Assembly: GCA_958510825.1 (NCBI GenBank)
Contig: OY294048.1
Coordinates: 30,965,026 to 31,029,025 of the forward strand
Length of the DNA stretch: 64,000 bases
Reading direction: 5' to 3'
Origin: Brachypterus glaber
Lineage: Eukaryota; Arthropoda; Insecta; Coleoptera; Kateretidae
Positions 11,745 through 22,735 of this stretch are shown piece after piece. Below the pieces are notes generated by a model. It was not told the origin of the DNA, did no database searches, and saw only the letters and a program-made list of their open reading frames with translations. The stretch's first letter is position 1. Each line of letters begins with the position of its first letter. A program made the position numbers and the translations under genes.

Positions 11745-13586
11745 GGGTAAAACCCCCAATTATTGGCACTTTAAGAAATTTTCCACATATATATCATTAT
11801 AACTTATTAAAGATTTCATGTTATTAAGAATAAAATATTTTACATCATTTAGTAGTTATTCTATTTTATATATTATATAAAATTTAAACTGATATCTTAA
11901 TAATATTAAAGAATTTTTTAAATTAATTACAAGAATACACAATTTCGTATTATTGGCACCTTTTTGTTAATGATTGGCATCCAGATTTTCCTATTATTGG
12001 CACCTAATTTTTGATTTAAAGCAACGGAAAAAAATTACTGAGTACCTACTTTTTGTTGAATAATAAACATTTTAGTGTCAAAATAAATATTTAAATTGAA
12101 ATATTGAAGTTTAATACATATTAACTAAAGTCTGTAACAAAAACTCAAATTTATTTTAGAAATACAACATTTTAAATATCTCTATATTAAAGTTAAAATA
12201 TTGGCAGACTAACATATCTACTCTAAATTTCTCTACTCCCTAACATCCCTACTCCATAACATCCCTACTCCACAACAACTCTACTCCGTAACATCTCTAC
12301 TCCATAACATCTCTACTCCGTAACAACTCTACTCCACACTATAGACACTCGATTAGCCACTTGTCTTAACTCAAAAGAATATTTGTCATGCTTAGTCACT
12401 GTCAAAAATGAATTCAGTTTATTAATTACTTACATATTAGTGCATGTTAAGAGTACGCGGTCATTGTTGCTTTTAGAATAATTCATTTATGATTGTTCTA
12501 GATTTACATTTAAAGATAAACGTTTTCTAGGAAAAAAATAAAATAATCTAGAAGAAGAAGATTCTTTGTTCTTTGAACTGCTCATTTATTATTAAGTGGC
12601 TAATAAAGTGCATATAGTGTGGAGTAGAGTTGTTACGGAGTAGAGATGTCATGGAGTAGAGATGTTACAGAGTAGAGTTGTTGTGGAGTAGGGATGTTAT
12701 GGAGTAGGGATGTTAGGGAGTAGAGAAATTTAGAGTAGAGATGTTAGTCTACCAAAATATTAGTTACCTAATAGTTACCTAATACTTATTGGTATCCATG
12801 AAATAATACCTAGTTACCTAGGTACACTTATCTAAAAGAATTATTAGGTTTTTAGACTAATTTTGATGCGCAAGTTTTGCATACAATAAACCTGTGCCAA
12901 TAATAGGACTTCAATATAATTTGGAAACCGATTATTGGCACCGTGATAAAAAATTAAATTTTAAAGAAAAATTAAGTTTATAGACAAAATTAAGTGTAAA
13001 ATTTATATACGTACATATGCATTGAGGAAAAATTGTAAGTTTTTCATTAAACGCTGTTTAGAACTCATTTATTTGAAATAGGTTTTTAGCAATAACTGTA
13101 TCTTTTGTATAATAGCCCACTCGCTTTAAAATATGGATTTGGTTTTGTATTACCTGTGCCAATAATTAGAATTTAGTTTAATTTTGTATACCAATTGTTG
13201 ACACCGTAGAAATTAAATAAAAATGGAAAGAAAAATAAAGTTTTTAAGGCTAATTAATAAGTAGAATGCATATACTTATTAAAATTTTTGAGAAAGAATA
13301 GTAAGTCCATCAATAATCATATTTTATTAACCTTCTACTTAAAGCACTTCCTTAGCATAAACCTTAAAAATTCACACTTACGTAGTTTACCCGAAACTAC
13401 GGAGATTCTACTGCCCAGGGCGGGAAAAATATGTTTATCGCATTTAAAGTATAATATTTAGTAATATTGCCACTTCGTAAAAAATATAGTTAGATTAAGG
13501 TACCAATGGAGATTTTTTATATATAAACGAAAATATCACTCCAGTGCCAATAATTAGCGGAGTGCCAACGATTGGGGGTTTTACCC
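11745..13586. mobile_element. TA-target TIR element with repeated CCAATNATTGGCAC motif
   Basis: Ends GGGTAAAACCCCCAATTATT and the inverse of GGGTAAAACCCCCAATCGTT, each flanked by TA. Copies or half-copies of the terminal motif (CCAATAATAGG, GTGCCAATAATTAG, ATTATTGGCACC) recur through the interior. No coding sequence. It holds the 8-bp-target element 12203-12753 and is itself inserted in a relative of 21063-22333, whose intact copy shows the empty TA site. Confidence 0.82.
12203..12753. mobile_element. GGCAGACTAAC element, copy 1, 8-bp TSD, subterminal tandem repeats
   Basis: The 8-bp target repeat AAAATATT flanks GGCAGACTAAC / GGTAGACTAAC ends. Each about 145-bp arm contains about eight tandem units of the type ATCTCTACTCCGTAAC. 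The 260-bp centre is unique and non-coding. An 8-bp TSD fits hAT, P or Merlin type elements; a GG start favours Merlin, but no transposase is seen. Confidence 0.82.
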
Positions 13587-14968
13587 TATTTAAATAATAA
13601 AATCAAACAAATATTTTTTATTCAAAATTATGAACATATTTGAATCACAGCGTAAGTATCATTTGCACTTATATCTTATTTTTTAAGCCCTAATAACTAA
13701 TAAACAGTCATGTGTCAGCAGCCACGAAATATATAGCCTTTTTCTAAGCAAAGTAAGTAAGCCAACGTTTAACTGAAAAATAATTTTTTTTTTAATATTA
13801 GTTATTGTTAAAATGTCTATCAAACTCTTTCTAACTCATAATATTGTAGTTTTATACCAATTTAAACCATTTTTTATGTTATTTTTAAGACATTTTTATA
13901 TTAATACGGTGTCCGATAAATAGGACAATAAAATATAGACAATTCCATATATCGGACGGCCTTCCGATATATAGTACAATGTAGATGTATTTTTAACTTC
14001 CAATATAAAATAAAGGAAATATTTTTTCAAAACAAATGTTATATACATGTATACAATTGTTGTAAAGAGTATAAAGCTTTTTCTACCCATTTATCGGGCT
14101 AGCACTTTCTTTTAAATAAGCCGTTTATTAGGCATTTTTAGTAACTGTCCGATATTTGGGTCTACCCTATAATTTTGTAAGACCCAAATATCGGACACCA
14201 TAAATTAATACAAAGTCCATGGACTTGCAATATTATCAGGATGATTATTTGAGTATATCGAAAATGTTTTTTGTAGATCTCAGCTATAGTTAATTAAAAT
14301 CATGTCCAAACATTTATGTGCGTCACTTTTTTTTTGAGGTTCATTGTGGTTATTATTTTTACACCCTAGCTAGAAATAACAAAATAGTTTTGGAAAAAGT
14401 TGGAAAGCTGGAATAGTCAACAGCAGTCACGAAAGAAATATCTATTATTTGGCGACGAAGATAACAAAGATATGTTACTCTGTATATGAAATCCCTGCTC
14501 TATAGATGAAAACAATTTAAACTGGACAAAGGATTTGATAGTTGTCTTAAGATTTAACCGGATAGAAAGTTTGCAGCCGGAAATCCGCGAAAATGACTTT
14601 TTGCTGATAAAATATGATAGACTTTGTCTCTCCTTGCCCCTAATACACATATATTGCATTTGACAGTTTCAGTTTTTATCTTGTTAGTTTTTTGATACGG
14701 GACAATAAGAAAGATAAAATAGAAAAAAATATAATTAATTGGATTTTTTTAGGGTTTTGGTGACTTTATCTACGTTTATATAAATTAGATACATCAAAAC
14801 CTACAAGTGGCAAATATAGAATACCTAATTAGGATTTTACGGGAGTCGAGAAACGGAACTTCTCTAGATTATATAGACTGTATTTTTAAAACAAGAAATA
14901 GATTGATGTTGTCTTACCATTTATGTATTCGATCAATCTATTTTTTAATCATCGTACAGAGTGATATT

Positions 14969-15009
14969 GTTAGAATTACAGTTTCGGGCTATTGGCCCTC
15001 TTCAGTACC
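14969..15009 (-). ncRNA. Hammerhead ribozyme, second copy, decayed
   Basis: Same core as the copy 357 bp to the right: CTGAAGA, identical stem II GGGCCAATAGCCC and GAAAC. The stem III/cleavage side reads TTC instead of GTC, removing the C15.2-G16.2 pair, and TAAC replaces TACC in stem I. Cleavage activity is therefore doubtful. The perfect conservation of stem II and the core against a diverged flank is consistent with recent shared origin. Confidence 0.65.
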
Positions 15010-15325
15010 AAGAGTCAAACCTGTACGCCGAGAAAACATACTTCGACTTTATTCACGAAATAAATAATGTCATGAGATTGATGTACTCTTGCGCACCATC
15101 TATTGCCAGATATAGACAACTACTCATTTATTCTCCTAATTTTGGAGACTTTAAATTGTAGCAAGTTACAAACAACTTGTATGTCTCAAGCACATAGTAC
15201 CCACTAAAACGTGTGGTTAGACGTAAATTTTAAGGAAAAGAAATTTTTAATTTTAAACAAAATTATAAAAATATTATTTAAATATTCCATCAATCTATTT
15301 TCTAATCATTGTACAGAATGATATA

Positions 15326-15366
15326 GGTAGACTGACAGTTTCGGGCTATTGGCCCTCTTCAGTACC
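15326..15366 (-). ncRNA. Minimal type I hammerhead ribozyme (apparently intact)
   Basis: Reading the minus strand: stem I strand GGTA, then CTGAAGA (catalytic CUGANGA box, 15356-15362), stem II GGGC-CAATA-GCCC (15343-15355, 4 bp closed by five bases), GAAA, a very short stem III (ACU/AGU around a 3-base loop), then the cleavage triplet GUC (15330-15332) and TACC, which pairs with GGTA to form stem I. Every conserved core base is present. Cleavage is predicted between 15330 and 15329. Such minimal hammerheads with tiny stem III are known from Penelope-like elements and metazoan retrozymes, which are organised as short tandem repeats, as here. Confidence 0.8.
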
Positions 15367-15811
15367 AAGAGTCAACCTTGTATGCTGATTGGGAAAATAT
15401 TATTATTATTATTATTTATTTATTTATACATGACCTCAAATACAGTTATAAAACTGGTGACTTTATTCACGAAATAAATAATGTCATGAGATTGATATAC
15501 TCTTGGGCGCCATATATTGCCAGATATAGACAACTACTCATTTTTTCTTCTAGCAAGTTAAAAACAACTTTTATGTCTCAAGCACATAGCACTAAAACAT
15601 GTGTGTATATTAAAATTAAACCGTACATTTTTTTAATATGCAACTAGTCATTTATTTGTTTATTTGTTTATTATTATTTATTTATTTATTTAGTCGTGGA
15701 GACCCCCAAATAAGCGTTTGGCTTGTGGTAAGGGCTCTCCATTAATTTTGAACATAAATTAAAAAGTAATTTTGAAAAAATGATCTTCGGTTACCATACT
15801 CCCATAAAATG

Positions 15812-16749
15812 CCCTGGTAGAAAAGTACACTAATCTAACTTAACATAACATTAGATTAGTGACATTTTTATGTTTAGTCTCAAACGTTATACAAATACGT
15901 TATAAAATATATAAATCTAACCTTAAAAACTAACGTTTGACAAAAACGTTATAAAATATATAAATATAACCTTAAAAACTAACGTTTGACAAAAACGTTA
16001 TAAAATATATAAATATTACCTTAAAAACTAATGTTTGACAAAAACGTTATAAAATACATAAATATAACGTTAGTTTCCTAACTAAATTCTAACCTTTTTC
16101 TAACTTTAAATATTTGTTAAATTTCCATTATTAATACGTAAGCTATAGTAGAAAATACACATTTCAGACAGCTATATGCCTAGGTTTGATAATTATTTAC
16201 TATTTCTGTAATAAGTTTAAAAAAATATCCGCCAAACGTCAAAATTATAGTAAGTCTGGTAACGCTGTACTATAATTGAAAAAATATTTTAAGATTTTGA
16301 ATGTATAAATAAATATTAACTAACTAAATATAAAGTTTTTCTGATAGGTAAACTTATTTATCGAAGTATAACAGGATATTACACGAAAAATATTTAGGGT
16401 CACCTAAAAAAATGGCTATTTTATAAATAAATTTAACGAAATTATGTTTAAAAATATTATGATTGTTAAAAAATATTAACATTTATTTATATGAATAAAT
16501 TTGTCTCCAGCTGCCATTTTATGATGCAGGTAGAACTTTCCTAGTTGGCCACCCCTCCTCCGAAAGTTAGAAATTAAACGTACTTAAACCGTATTTTTAA
16601 ATTAAAAATCTAACGTTAGATTAATGTTTGTAACTAACGTTTGATTCTAACGTTAAAAAGCGGGACATTTGCACATATTTTATAACGTACTTTTATACAG
16701 TTTTCTAACATTAAAAGAACGTTATTCTAACCTTAATTTTCTACTAGGG
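15812..16749. mobile_element. CCCTRGTAGAAAA element, copy 1
   Basis: CCCTGGTAGAAAA at the left is inverted at the right (TTTTCTACTAGGG). TG flanks both sides. The left part contains about four tandem units of near 56 bp with CTAACGTTTGACAAAAACGT; the right part has TAACGTTAGATTAACG-like motifs. A 2-bp target repeat and CxCTR-type start would suit a CACTA/EnSpm-like element; no transposase present. Confidence 0.7.
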
Positions 16750-18406
16750 TGGTAAATTTTATCTTAATATTGTTAGTATAGTATTCATAATTCTTCTTCA
16801 AAATATATTTATTTTTCTAAGCTTCTAATATTATTAATTATATTAATTATAATACCATTATAATAATTTAGTACGACAGTTTCAAATAAACCTTTAATAA
16901 AGCTAATAAAATTATAATTATAACTTAACTTAACTCGACTTATAAGTCGAGAATTGGGTATTTTCAAGTTAATAAATTTAAATGTAAATTCACATTCAGT
17001 TTATATTCTTGAAATTGAAAGTCTCATAATTTCTTGACTATAAAGCTTTTTGTTCAAATAAGATAAGAAATTATTGTCAATAATGAAAAAATGGCGTATA
17101 ATAACCCTTTTTGTCCTTTTAGCAGAATTTTCAGAGGAAAAATAAATTAGAATTATGTCCTTTTAAATTTCATATCAGCTCTTGGGAAATGGGAATAAAC
17201 TTAATTAAAGTTTACACAGTTTCCAGTTTCATCTGATAATGAGATATTTCTCGCCGGACGTTTTCAATTACTGAAAAAAATATTTTATAAGAAATTTTAT
17301 ACAAGGGACTGTTTAAAAATATTATTACTTATACACCTTACACTAAACAAAAAAAAAACACACACAAATGTAAATACATTATAACCAACCCGTTTTCCAT
17401 TAAAAATGTTATGAATAAACAAAATTAAAAATAAAAACTATGTGACTCAAATTCATCTGCCAAGTTACCCGACTTTCATAGAAGTACCCGTATCTAAGAT
17501 ATTGAGACAAACATTGTATTAAAAAATTAAATTGATGACAAAAAAATATAAAAAAACTGATTTTACCTTTCTTCTCCCAACCAAACTTTCGGAAAGCCTA
17601 GAACCAAGGTTTGACCCTCAATAAAAAAAAAACAAAATTGTTTTGTGTATAGAAAAAAATGTAGAACTACAAAAAAATGCTTTTGAAGTAAATTCCAATT
17701 AACTATTGCTTTATGTTATACAAAGGTAGATATATCATTCATTATTTTTATACCTTTTTCAAAGCCCCTGTAATTTGACACCGTTTTCGGTGTCATTTAA
17801 TGCTTTTACATTGTTTTAAATTATATTTTAAAGTTTTTAAATTAAAATATTATCGAACATTATCATCCTGCTGTATTTCAAATTGAATTATTATCGAAAT
17901 GAAATCTACTAACCAAGTAAAACTACATTTTCCTCGACAAAATAAAAATATTCCATCCCACATAGCACAAACCAGTTCTTAAACTATTCTTAAAATAGGT
18001 GTGCGCTATTTTTCGTAGAAACTTTTACGATTTAAGACTTTCAATTAAATTCAATATCGTTTTAATCATGCAACATTTCTATGGTCATTTTAAAAAATCT
18101 TGCAAGGTATGCCTAGCTTCTTCTTTTCAAACTTGCTAACCTACCTAATATATTTTCTGTCAAATCAAGTTTATGTCCAGAATAGGAATATAGGTATGTA
18201 ATATTGTGTCGTAAAAAACAATGTCTTAACTGTTCAATATAAAATAGGCAACAATTGCGATTCAAGAATATTAACATTGAACATGCATTTTATTAACTTG
18301 CTTTTGTATATTTGTAGATAACTTTCCATTGTTAGGCAATCCTATATAGATTACAAACACTAGACTTGGTAAAATCATCAATGTCTTGACCTAAGTGTAT
18401 AACTAT
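16750..18406. other. AT-rich non-coding stretch
   Basis: Only small palindromes seen (ACTCGACTTATAAGTCGAG near 16931; TGACACCGTTTTCGGTGTCA near 17778). No gene recognised. Confidence 0.5.
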
Positions 18407-19625
18407 GGGAGATTTAGCTCAGTGGTCAATGGCATCGATATAGCCTGACACTGATCTAATGATCGTGAGTTCAAACCTCACTGGCGCCGATTGCCTTTTT
18501 CAGTTAATTAATAATTGAAATTTGGCGAAGGTGTACTCCCCAGATATATTGGTTCGAAAGTCAATTAAAGCCGGTGGTTCCCTCTACTACTAGCCCACAC
18601 AAGTCCTGGACTTAGGGGATACTTAATTAAGTAGAATAGTACGAGGTTAAAAACAAACATAAACATAAACATACATATTTGCAGGGCGGAAGAGATTTGG
18701 TGGGGGGGAGGAGCTCAAAAATTACAACTTTTTTCAGCCTAAAAACACTTTTTCCTCGACAAAAAAAGTTCATGACTAAAAAAAACGTCCCACCCTTACT
18801 CAAAACTCAAAAAAAAAAAGGTCAATGAAATTTACAACTTATCAAGTTACACCTTCTGGTTAAGTTATTTATATTTTTTCAAGGTTTAAGAATCCTTACT
18901 TTTATATTTCTTAATCTATGAAGTTTACAACTTTTTTCACAAAGATTAAAAATTTATAATTTTATTATTTTTAACCCATGAAATATGCAAGTTTTATATT
19001 TTGAATCCACGAAAAATGCAAGTTTTTTGAAAATCCCAACTTTTATATTTTTAATACATGAAATTTACCACTTTTTTCCCAAAATTAAAAATTTGTTATT
19101 TTATTTTTTTTTAACCCATGAAATATGCAACTTTTATGTTTTTAATCCATGAAATATGTAACTTTTTTGATTTCAAGATAGGTGGGGGGGAGGCTACTCC
19201 CACTATCTAAAAAATATGACAAAAAAAGCTGTAATATTGTGTAGTACAAAACAATATCTTAAACTATGCAAGATATAATAGACAACAGTTACGAGTCAAG
19301 AATATTAACATTTTCGGATTAACATTTTATTAATACGTTGACTGCGGTAGAAGTCTCCAGGGACTCGTAAGTAACTTTTTTGGTATGCTATGCGAAATAC
19401 CACATCATCCGTAATTTTTAACATAATTTAACTCCCCAACTAGTTAACTGGCTTTATAAATTTCTCAATCATCATTATTAAACAATTACTTTAAGAAACT
19501 GTACGAGTTCCCGGGGGCATGATCCGCACGTGCGGACACTCGGTACGCATCAAAATACGCGTCCGCAGTTGTGTTTGTATACAGGTAACTTTCCATGGTT
19601 AGGCAATCCTATATTATGGGTTACC
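18180..19625. repeat. Diverged direct duplication around the SINE
   Basis: GTAATATTGTGT, CAAGAATATTAACATT and AACTTTCCAT(T/G)GTTAGGCAAT occur in the same order at 18196-18350 and 19231-19610. Between lie the SINE and a degenerate ATGAAATATGCAACTTTT repeat zone (18700-19180) bounded by two GGTGGGGGGGAGG blocks. A GTCCGCACGTGCGGATC palindrome is near 19520. Confidence 0.6.
18407..18676 (+). mobile_element. tRNA-derived SINE
   Basis: The 5' 84 bp look like a tRNA: GGGAGATTTAGCTCAGTGG with A box TAGCTCAGTGG (18415-18425) and B box GTTCAAACCTC (18469-18479). A tRNA-unrelated body follows (AGCCGGTGGTTCCCTCTACT) and a tail of AAACAT repeats (about 18650-18676). RNA polymerase III would start at the head. 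The long variable region means it is not a functional tRNA. The parent LINE is not identified. Confidence 0.85.
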
Positions 19626-20160
19626 TTCTTATAAGGACCGAAATAAGGGCACAAGACCGATGAATTTTTATAATAACTTAAAAAGTATTGCGTTATATTT
19701 GGCGCAACTGATGAAATATATTTAAAATCCAATTTTAAAGGACCACGTACATTTCTCATGGGAAATGGCCCCCGGTTAAATTTTCTGAAATTCAAATATG
19801 TTGGAGATCTTAACATGAAAAGTCTTCATGGGCTCAAAGTCCTATAGTTTTCGTGCTAGACCTTAACAAAAATGGCATTTTGTGGATACATCTTTTAATA
19901 TAACTCCCGAACGAAATAACTTAGAGCTTTGTGCCAATGGATAATTTTAATAACTTGCAAAATTAGTCTGAGATTGATTCTTATAATAAAGGTGTTTTTT
20001 CCTAAAAATGTGACAATCCGACCCCCACAACTTTTTTGTTTTTATTTTCAAAAACAATAATGTTCTTTTTTTCAGACATTTTTTGGGTACCTATTTTGAA
20101 TAATTCAAATTACGGCATTATACTTTTTTAGCGCTTTGGTCTGTGGTGAGTATAAAAGGT

Positions 20161-20403
20161 AATAATGTATAAAAACTTTTCACAAAAAAAATTAACCGAC
20201 TTCTGTCTCTAAAGAGTAAAAAATAAAAAATACTTAAGTCGGTGCCAATTTCACCATTCCCTAAATTAATTACTAACAATTATATTTTTATTATTTTATA
20301 ATTGTTTGCTGTGAAATTGGCGATTTCAGTATTTTTTATTTTTTACTTTTTAGAGACATAGAAGTCGGTTCATTTTTTTTGCGAAAAGTTTTTATACATT
20401 ATT
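20161..20403. mobile_element. Foldback MITE
   Basis: AATAATGTATAAAAACTTTT is inverted at the far end; arms of about 95 bp include AACCGACTTCTGTCTCTAAA. The target repeat is not clear. Confidence 0.7.
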
Positions 20404-20754
20404 ACTTTTTAGAGACACATAACTTGTAGATTTGTAACTTCATCTAAGCTAAATTATAGTTGTCCTTCCATCTCGGCAAGCTGCTGACGTCATTATCTTA
20501 ATGATAAATTTCTAAAAAAATAAAGCAATATTTTTATTTCAGCGCCCAAGAGTCCAACCAACCTTATTTAAAACGAAATACTAAAGGAAATCTTGTTAAA
20601 CTTTAAGCGTTAAGTAATAATCAAACAACGCCTTTTGGTAAAATCACAACATTTATCATTTTCTCTTGGTATTTTAATATTACAGGTCCAGAGAATCAAG
20701 TATAGCAGCATTTAAAAGATTTTCAGTGTGCTGTATTATTTAAGTGACCCCTTA

Positions 20755-21050
20755 ATCAAGTTATCCGGTTTATCCGAGTTATCCGATATTTGGCTGGTAG
20801 TAGAACCAAATTAAGCCGTTTTTAAGTGAAATTGCGTTAAAATGATTAGATTTATCTTAATTATCCTGCTTACCCGGCATTATCCGAGCGTCATATTAAA
20901 ACGGGACCACCTCATGAATGCCCTCTTTAAGTTGCAAAAAGTTTCATCAAATTCCGTTCATTAGTTCCAAAGTTATGCGGGAACAAACATAAAAAAAAAC
21001 AAAGTCACAAGTCGAATTGGTAACCTCCTCCTTTTTGGAAGTCGGTTAAA
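20755..21050. mobile_element. Decayed pogo/Tigger-like and repeat debris
   Basis: Repeated TTATCCG motifs (20760-20790 and 20885) resemble pogo-family ends. GTTCCAAAGTTATGCGGGAA followed by AACAAACAT and AACCTCCTCCTTTTTGGAAG resembles common insect transposon tails. Fragmentary. Confidence 0.35.
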
Positions 21051-21062
21051 AATGGGTAAGTA

Positions 21063-22333
21063 AGGTAACTGTCCCACTTTAGAGCAATTTCGGACTTTGA
21101 TGGTGTGTTAAAATTACATATGAACCTTAATAACTATAAAATATATATTTTTAGTCTTCAAATTTATTTATATATCAAAAAAACTACTTAAATATACATT
21201 CATTTTTGATAGTTTTCTTATATTAAATGAAATATAAAAAAAGCACGAATGTACCAAATATCGGACACCTTGTCCTAAATATCGGACTAGTTGTGTCCCA
21301 ATTATCGGACTATTATATATATGTATAATGAATAAAAAAATTAAAAAAATATATTTATTAATATAATGCAAATGTGTATATTTGTCATTATTTTTTATAA
21401 ACTTAATGCTGGTTTTATGACAAAATATTATAAAATTTTATATTATTATTATAATGGGTGGTAGTCCATTTAGGCTTTTTCTTGACTAATATGTGTTTTT
21501 AAAATTAATAGGAGTATAAAATAACGATTCCCTGAACAGAAATTAATAATTGCATGATCATAATTAACTATAGCTAAGATCTATAAAAAAACATTGGCGA
21601 TATACTTAAATTATCATCCAGATAATATTGCAAGTCCATGGACTTTGCATTAATTTATGGTGTCCGATATTTAGGTCTTACAAAATTATAGGGTAGACCC
21701 AAATATCGGACAGTTACTAAAAATGCCTAATAAACGGCTTATTTGAAAGAAAGTGCTAGTCCGATAAATGGGTAGAAAAAGCTTTATACTCTTTAGAATC
21801 ATTTTATATAATATTTGTTTTAAAAATATATTTCCTTTATTTTATATTGGAAGTTAAAAGTAAATCTACATTGTACTATATATCGGACGCCCGTCCGATA
21901 TATGGAACTGCCTATATTTTATTGTCCTATTTATCGGACACCGATTTAATATAAAAATATCTTTAAAATAACATAAAAAATGGTTTAAAATGGTATAAAA
22001 CTACAATATTATGAATTAAAAAGAGTTTGATAGACATTTTAACAATTACTTATATTAAAAAAATCATTTTACAGTTAAACGTTGGCTTACTTACTTTGCT
22101 TAGAAAAAGAATATATATTTCATGGCTGCTGACACATGACTGTTTATTTGTTATTAGGGATTAAAAAATACGATATAAATGGCAAATAATACTTACGCTC
22201 TGATTCAAATATGTTCATAATTTCAAATAAAAAAGTATTTTTTTGATTTTATTATCTAAATATCTTGTTTTTTGTAAAAACGTGGAAAAGTGTCCGATAG
22301 TTGGGTCGTGTCCGATATTTGGGACATTTACCT
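21063..22333. mobile_element. Intact GTCCGATATTTGGG-family element, TA target
   Basis: Ends AGGTAACTGTCCC and the inverse of AGGTAAATGTCCC, each flanked by TA (21061-21062, 22334-22335). About eleven copies of GTCCGATATTTGGG or its variants, in both orientations, cluster near both ends and in the middle (for example 21254, 21274, 21662, 21701, 21882-21905, 22291, 22308). 1271 bp, no coding sequence. Confidence 0.82.
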
Positions 22334-22735
22334 TATGATGATATTAGAAAGTGGTTTAAGCGCACCGTATTCGAAATACTACCTTTGAAAGTTTACTCCT
22401 CTATATTAGTGAAGTGTTAAAGAAGACACAGTCAAAGCATACTTGATAAACACTATGATTAATTTTCTGTCAAAAGTTTACAAGATATAAATCTTAAAAG
22501 TTTGCTTTGAGAGCATATTTCCCGGAAAAGTCTCGCTATCGAAATACCATTTTCTATTATCTAGCACATAATTAATGTTTCAAGAACACCCAAGATATAT
22601 TTTAAATTTATTAAGTATTAAGTATTATTAATAGAAATTTTGATATAAAAAAGTGCGATTGTTAGATCGATAAAATAACTTTAACTTAAAGTAATTAATT
22701 ACACCGACTCACAAAACAAAGTTGTCTGTGCTGAG

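Larger units (their letters stand above)
11690..14310. mobile_element. Truncated inverted copy of the GTCCGATA family, split by insertion
   Basis: 13587-14310 is the reverse complement of 21550-22265, with flanks CAAGA-TA and TA-TTTAAATAATAAAATC around the inserted 11745-13586; the intact copy reads CAAGATATTTAGATAATAAA (inverse of 22247-22266). The outer end at about 11690-11743 is diverged (ATACGGACAACACGTT). Homology is lost after about 14310. Confidence 0.75.
14928..15605 (-). mobile_element. Tandem duplicate (retrozyme or Penelope-like pLTR type) bearing the hammerheads
   Basis: Two direct copies (about 14928-15212 and 15287-15602) share GATCAATCTATTTT, the ribozyme, GACTTTATTCACGAAATAA and the CTCAAGCACATAG stretch. 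The offset is 357 bp at the ribozyme and 414 bp further right, because copy 2 holds an inserted ATT/ATTT microsatellite (about 15397-15455). No reverse transcriptase or GIY-YIG reading frame is nearby, so the unit is non-autonomous. Translation frames shared by both copies (FIHEINNVMRL) carry no known domain and are probably chance. Confidence 0.6.

Noticed and set aside
12240..12345. CRISPR array (regular ACTCCGTAAC-type repeats)
   Set aside because: Repeats are contiguous without unique spacers, mirrored in the other arm, and the genome is an animal one.
14807..15647. Overlapping frames sharing FIHEINNVMRL in both tandem copies
   Set aside because: Conservation follows from the duplication; there is no known domain, and the ribozyme explains the best-conserved part on the other strand.
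18407..18490. Functional tRNA gene
   Set aside because: The tRNA-like region lacks a clean cloverleaf, is followed by a SINE body and ends in a retroposon tail.
20161..20403. Mirrored TAAAAAATAAAAAATAC runs as a promoter or origin
   Set aside because: They are arms of a foldback element.
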